From CAZUZS01 sp964624795 (lineage in GTDB: Bacteria > Calditrichota > Calditrichia > RBG-13-44-9): a stretch of 44,189 nt of DNA. Made by a program: the position numbers and the translations under genes. Location: assembly GCA_964624795.1 (NCBI GenBank), contig CAZUZS010000041.1, positions 1 through 44,189 of the forward strand, given 5' to 3'. The notes beneath the pieces were generated by a model, which saw only the letters and a program-made list of their open reading frames with translations, did not search any database and was not told the DNA's origin. This document shows positions 41,770 through 44,189 of this stretch, piece after piece; positions within the stretch are counted from its first letter, which is position 1, and the number at the start of each line of letters is the position of its first letter.

Positions 41770-43107
41770 TTAAAACATCAGCCATGCCAGAAGATAGAGT
41801 GTATTGTTGTCCGCGGCGTTTCTTCCAAGCCCATCGTAATTGGTCTGCGCCCCATTGAATTTGTTGTACAGCACATACTGAATGGAAAACTTGGTATTCA
41901 ACCACGGCAGATAATCGACTTCCCCAATAAAGCCGCTGCTGTTGGGGGCTCCGGTCCGGCTGCCATTTATTGCCTGTGGAATGTAAATCCCCTTATTGCT
42001 GTTACCACTTATGGTAAAGAATCCCAACGACAGGCCAATTCCCTGCGGAAAATAGTAGTTGCCATCGACCTTAAAAGTATTCAGGGTGTTCGAGGCGTCC
42101 GGGTCGTTTGCCACAAAGGTAGCGTCCAAATCTTGCTTTTCATGGATGTAAGTAGCATGAGCAGTAAGGTTACCGGTTCCCAGCGAGCGTTCATATTGCC
42201 CGTCGAATCCGATATCGGTGTACTTGTTGGTGAATCCACTTACGCCGGTCGGATAAAGACGGGTGTACAGCCCGTAAGTGCCGATCTCCAGGTACTGGCC
42301 TGCCCATTGATGCTGCAATGCGAGCCGCCAGTAGGGCGCAACGCCTTTAATGGTGTTGGTGGACGTAGAATCGGGAGGATAAACACCACCCTGGGGAGTG
42401 GATCGGTAAGCCGTAATTTCCCCGTATACAAAATTGTTCCATAGACTGTATAACCCCAAACCGGCAACCTGTTGTGCCAATGCGCCTTCAATAAAAGCGG
42501 ATGCTGCCGGTGTGGGGACAACAGCCGAAGCGGCGTATGGAAATCCCCAGGCAGGTGTAGTATTCCAGACATCCTGCACAGTGGGATTATTGTTCAGAGT
42601 CACGCCATAGATCAGGTCTCTCGAGGCAAGAGAGGTATGATCGGCAAAACGGATATCAGCGTTGTCCCAGCCGAATTCCGCTCCCTGATCATCATAGGTA
42701 AACTGAATGAAAGTCCCCAATCTTGGACTCACCGCACCTGCAAAAAAAACGCTCAACTGCTGGGGGAATTCGGAAATATCGTTCTGCGACTCCGGTTCGC
42801 TTTTGTTCAGTCGCGTGTGAGATGCCTGAAGCATTCCGGACAACGGCAGAAATTCCAGCAATTTCAAACGGGTTTGTTCGTTCTGCCCTTTCGACTCGAT
42901 GACCCTGATGCCGGTTAGTGTGTAGCCATTCAGCTTGAACAGTCTCCCGAATGCGTTTAATTCGGGGAAGATGGAATGGCAGGAACTGCACGCCAGGTTC
43001 GTTTGCCGGGCAAAACTGGGAACTGCCTGAGCCTGCTGATTCAGGAAACCTGTCAATACGACAATCAGCAAAAGCAGATTAAGAGATTTAAAAATACTTG
43101 AGCGCAT
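41770..43107 (-). CDS. outer-membrane beta-barrel protein with N-terminal c-type haem motif
   Basis: A 445-residue exported protein from the ATG at 43107, with GGAGGAA in front. In-frame codons further upstream run through hairpin-rich non-coding DNA and are rejected. The signal peptide spans residues 1-28 (ending AQA). A single CxxCH haem site follows at 40-44 (QTNLACSSCHSIFPELNAFG), then FKLNGYTLTG. The rest is a long series of amphipathic strands and the sequence ends in LLAWLMF, with the C-terminal Phe typical of barrels folded by BAM. Proteins with this haem-plus-barrel arrangement are known as exported cytochrome-like proteins. A role in electron transfer across the outer membrane is possible but not demonstrated. 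Neighbours (SOD, permease) give little clue. Confidence 0.75.
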   Translation of the reverse strand: MRSSIFKSLNLLLLIVVLTGFLNQQAQAVPSFARQTNLACSSCHSIFPELNAFGRLFKLNGYTLTGIRVIESKGQNEQTRLKLLEFLPLSGMLQASHTRLNKSEPESQNDISEFPQQLSVFFAGAVSPRLGTFIQFTYDDQGAEFGWDNADIRFADHTSLASRDLIYGVTLNNNPTVQDVWNTTPAWGFPYAASAVVPTPAASAFIEGALAQQVAGLGLYSLWNNFVYGEITAYRSTPQGGVYPPDSTSTNTIKGVAPYWRLALQHQWAGQYLEIGTYGLYTRLYPTGVSGFTNKYTDIGFDGQYERSLGTGNLTAHATYIHEKQDLDATFVANDPDASNTLNTFKVDGNYYFPQGIGLSLGFFTISGNSNKGIYIPQAINGSRTGAPNSSGFIGEVDYLPWLNTKFSIQYVLYNKFNGAQTNYDGLGRNAADNNTLYLLAWLMF

Positions 43108-43298
43108 ATTTCCTCCTCGTTCTCCTGATAAAATTCTGTTTAAGAATTTAATTCTAACCAGGCCGGATTTTCCGGCACAATCTTTAACCCGGACCTTCAG
43201 GGAGGCAGCCGGGTTATCATTCGCTCCAATAAGCACACTGACAGAAGCCCAAACTTCCAAATGACCCGTTCTAATGAGCCCATAATATTGACATTTTG
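43108..43298 (-). other. leader region of the cytochrome-barrel gene with two hairpins
   Basis: On the minus strand TAACCCGG (43185-43192 in + coordinates) pairs with CCGGGTTA (43209-43216) over eight bases, and GCCGG-A/T-rich loop-CCGGC lies at 43162-43176. The second hairpin belongs to a 19-base sequence also found in the asnA terminator. Neither is followed by a T-run. They may end sod transcripts or structure the next mRNA. Confidence 0.45.
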
Positions 43299-43892
43299 TT
43301 AGCCAAGCATCTTATTGACAAAATCCCAATTGACCAATTTCCCAATAAAAATATCCAGGTAATCCGGACGACGGTTCTGGTAGTCGAGATAATAGGCATG
43401 CTCCCACACATCAACTGTGAGCAGGGGAATTAAGCCGTGGGCAACAGGAGTATCGGCATTGCCGGTTTTCATTATTTTCAGATCGCCGTTTTCCAGAACC
43501 AGCCAGGCCCACCCGCTGCCAAACTGGGTAGCCCCGGCACTCTTGAACTCTTCCTTGAATTTCTCGAAATCGCCAAAATACGAGTCAATTTTCTGTGCGA
43601 TTTTTCCGGACGGATTCCCTCCGCCACCAGGCTTCATGCAATTCCAGTAAAAACTATGGTTCCACGCTTGTGCTGCATTATTAAACAAGGCGGTTAGACC
43701 GCTATCAGATACACTCTTCTCGATGATATCTTCCAGTTTCTGATTTTCGAAAGCAGTGCCTTTGACCAAGTCCAGAGTTTTGTTTACATACGCGTTGTGA
43801 TGTTTGTCGTGATGGAACTCCAGCGTTCTGGCGCTGATATGTGGCTCAAGCGCATTTTTGGGGTAAGGTAAATCCGGTAGACTGATATTCAT
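43299..43892 (-). CDS. sodB: superoxide dismutase, iron type
   Basis: It converts superoxide to oxygen and hydrogen peroxide. The four metal ligands are His27 (EFHHDKHHNAYV), His79 (AQAWNHSFYW), Asp161 and His165 (LLTVDVWEHAYYLDY). The metal-tuning Gln lies at position 75 in NNAAQAWNH, as in iron enzymes, where manganese enzymes carry Gly-His at this place and Gln elsewhere; cambialistic activity remains possible. Length 197 is normal. The protein lacks a signal peptide and acts in the cytoplasm. The ATG at 43892 has AGGAGGAG upstream. A candidate promoter lies at 43917-43945. Its presence indicates exposure to oxygen. Confidence 0.95.
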   Translation of the reverse strand: MNISLPDLPYPKNALEPHISARTLEFHHDKHHNAYVNKTLDLVKGTAFENQKLEDIIEKSVSDSGLTALFNNAAQAWNHSFYWNCMKPGGGGNPSGKIAQKIDSYFGDFEKFKEEFKSAGATQFGSGWAWLVLENGDLKIMKTGNADTPVAHGLIPLLTVDVWEHAYYLDYQNRRPDYLDIFIGKLVNWDFVNKMLG

Positions 43893-43916
43893 GACGCCTC
43901 CTCCTTAACATTAGTG

Positions 43917-43945
43917 ATTTTATATTTATTTAAAAAACTCAGCAA
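43917..43945 (-). promoter_or_regulatory. candidate promoter of the superoxide dismutase gene
   Basis: On the minus strand TTGCTG (43945-43940), a 17-base spacer and TAAAAT (43922-43917). The ATG follows 24 bases after the -10 box, which leaves a short leader containing the AGGAGGAG ribosome binding site. AT-rich surroundings weaken the call. Nothing else is seen up to the right edge of the window. Confidence 0.4.
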
Positions 43946-44189
43946 ACTCATAGAAGTAAGGGACACACATACCTTTTTTTATGCATCCTCATCGGGTAAA
44001 AGGAGGATATTTAAATCTGAGTGCAACGACAGACCAATTGCGGATTGAACCAACGTTCTCTTCCTTAATCTATGGCAAAATAACGGCTAACCATCTTAGT
44101 TCCTTTTTGCACTCACCTTCCTGTGCATCTTAGAGCAGAAAAATGAAGAGTTGATGAATATTTAATGAAGCGCTGAAAATATTTTGATC

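Noticed and set aside
43108..43260. Upstream in-frame extension of the cytochrome-barrel protein by 51 codons.
   Set aside because: The extension would put residues before a perfect signal peptide and translates hairpin DNA; the ATG at 43107 has a strong ribosome binding site.

Overview
The window looks like the chromosome of a Gram-negative bacterium of the Fibrobacterota-Chlorobiota-Bacteroidota (FCB) superphylum, perhaps a Calditrichota/KSB1-type or Ignavibacteria-like lineage; the exact phylum is a guess. The evidence is a GWxTD-domain secreted protein, several outer-membrane beta-barrel proteins, Tat components, an FtsY/MerR/tRNA-Pro neighbourhood, and promoters whose -10 region reads TATATTTG or similar, as in the Bacteroidota TAnnTTTG element. 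No phage, plasmid, transposase, CRISPR array or recognisable defence island is visible. Layout: (1) 1-2250, a Tat translocase cluster (tatC, an unknown small membrane protein, tatA) on the + strand behind an AT-rich, apparently gene-free 0.7 kb. (2) 2467-9666, mostly envelope and exported proteins: a periplasmic transglutaminase-like protein, thiI, an exported CPWC thioredoxin-like protein, a small membrane protein, an outer-membrane barrel, and a GWxTD protein coupled to rimO. (3) 11332-25102, a long minus-strand series. It contains the classic translation/RNA operon rimP-nusA-ylxQ-infB-ylxP-rbfA-truB-ribF-rpsO-pnp, closed by a GAAA-loop terminator, then an M16 peptidase, alanine dehydrogenase and a polysaccharide deacetylase. 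Its promoter is followed at once by a terminator-like hairpin, which suggests attenuation. (4) 25580-30473, a + strand group of PHP-domain protein, UbiA-type prenyltransferase and geranylgeranyl-reductase-like flavoprotein with overlapping or abutting frames, then a polytopic membrane protein. This is the most interesting gene set functionally, because it implies synthesis and saturation of an isoprenoid lipid or quinone. (5) 30661-34419, ftsY, a MerR-like regulator, a free-standing tRNA-Pro(GGG) unit with its own promoter and terminator, then a GT2 glycosyltransferase, pcm and a COG2426 membrane protein. (6) 34539-37500, a fusion of a CsgG/LpoB-like domain with a barrel-like domain, then asnA behind a structured leader; two palindromic TGTCA...TGACA elements flank this part. 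(7) 37601-43892, minus strand: a TIM-barrel protein, an APC permease with two UspA domains translationally coupled to an MscS-type TM protein, a monohaem c-type cytochrome fused to an outer-membrane barrel, and an iron-type superoxide dismutase. The genes mostly serve information processing and envelope biogenesis, with one unusual isoprenoid operon and several non-coding structures that may be regulatory. All assignments were read from the sequence without database searches.
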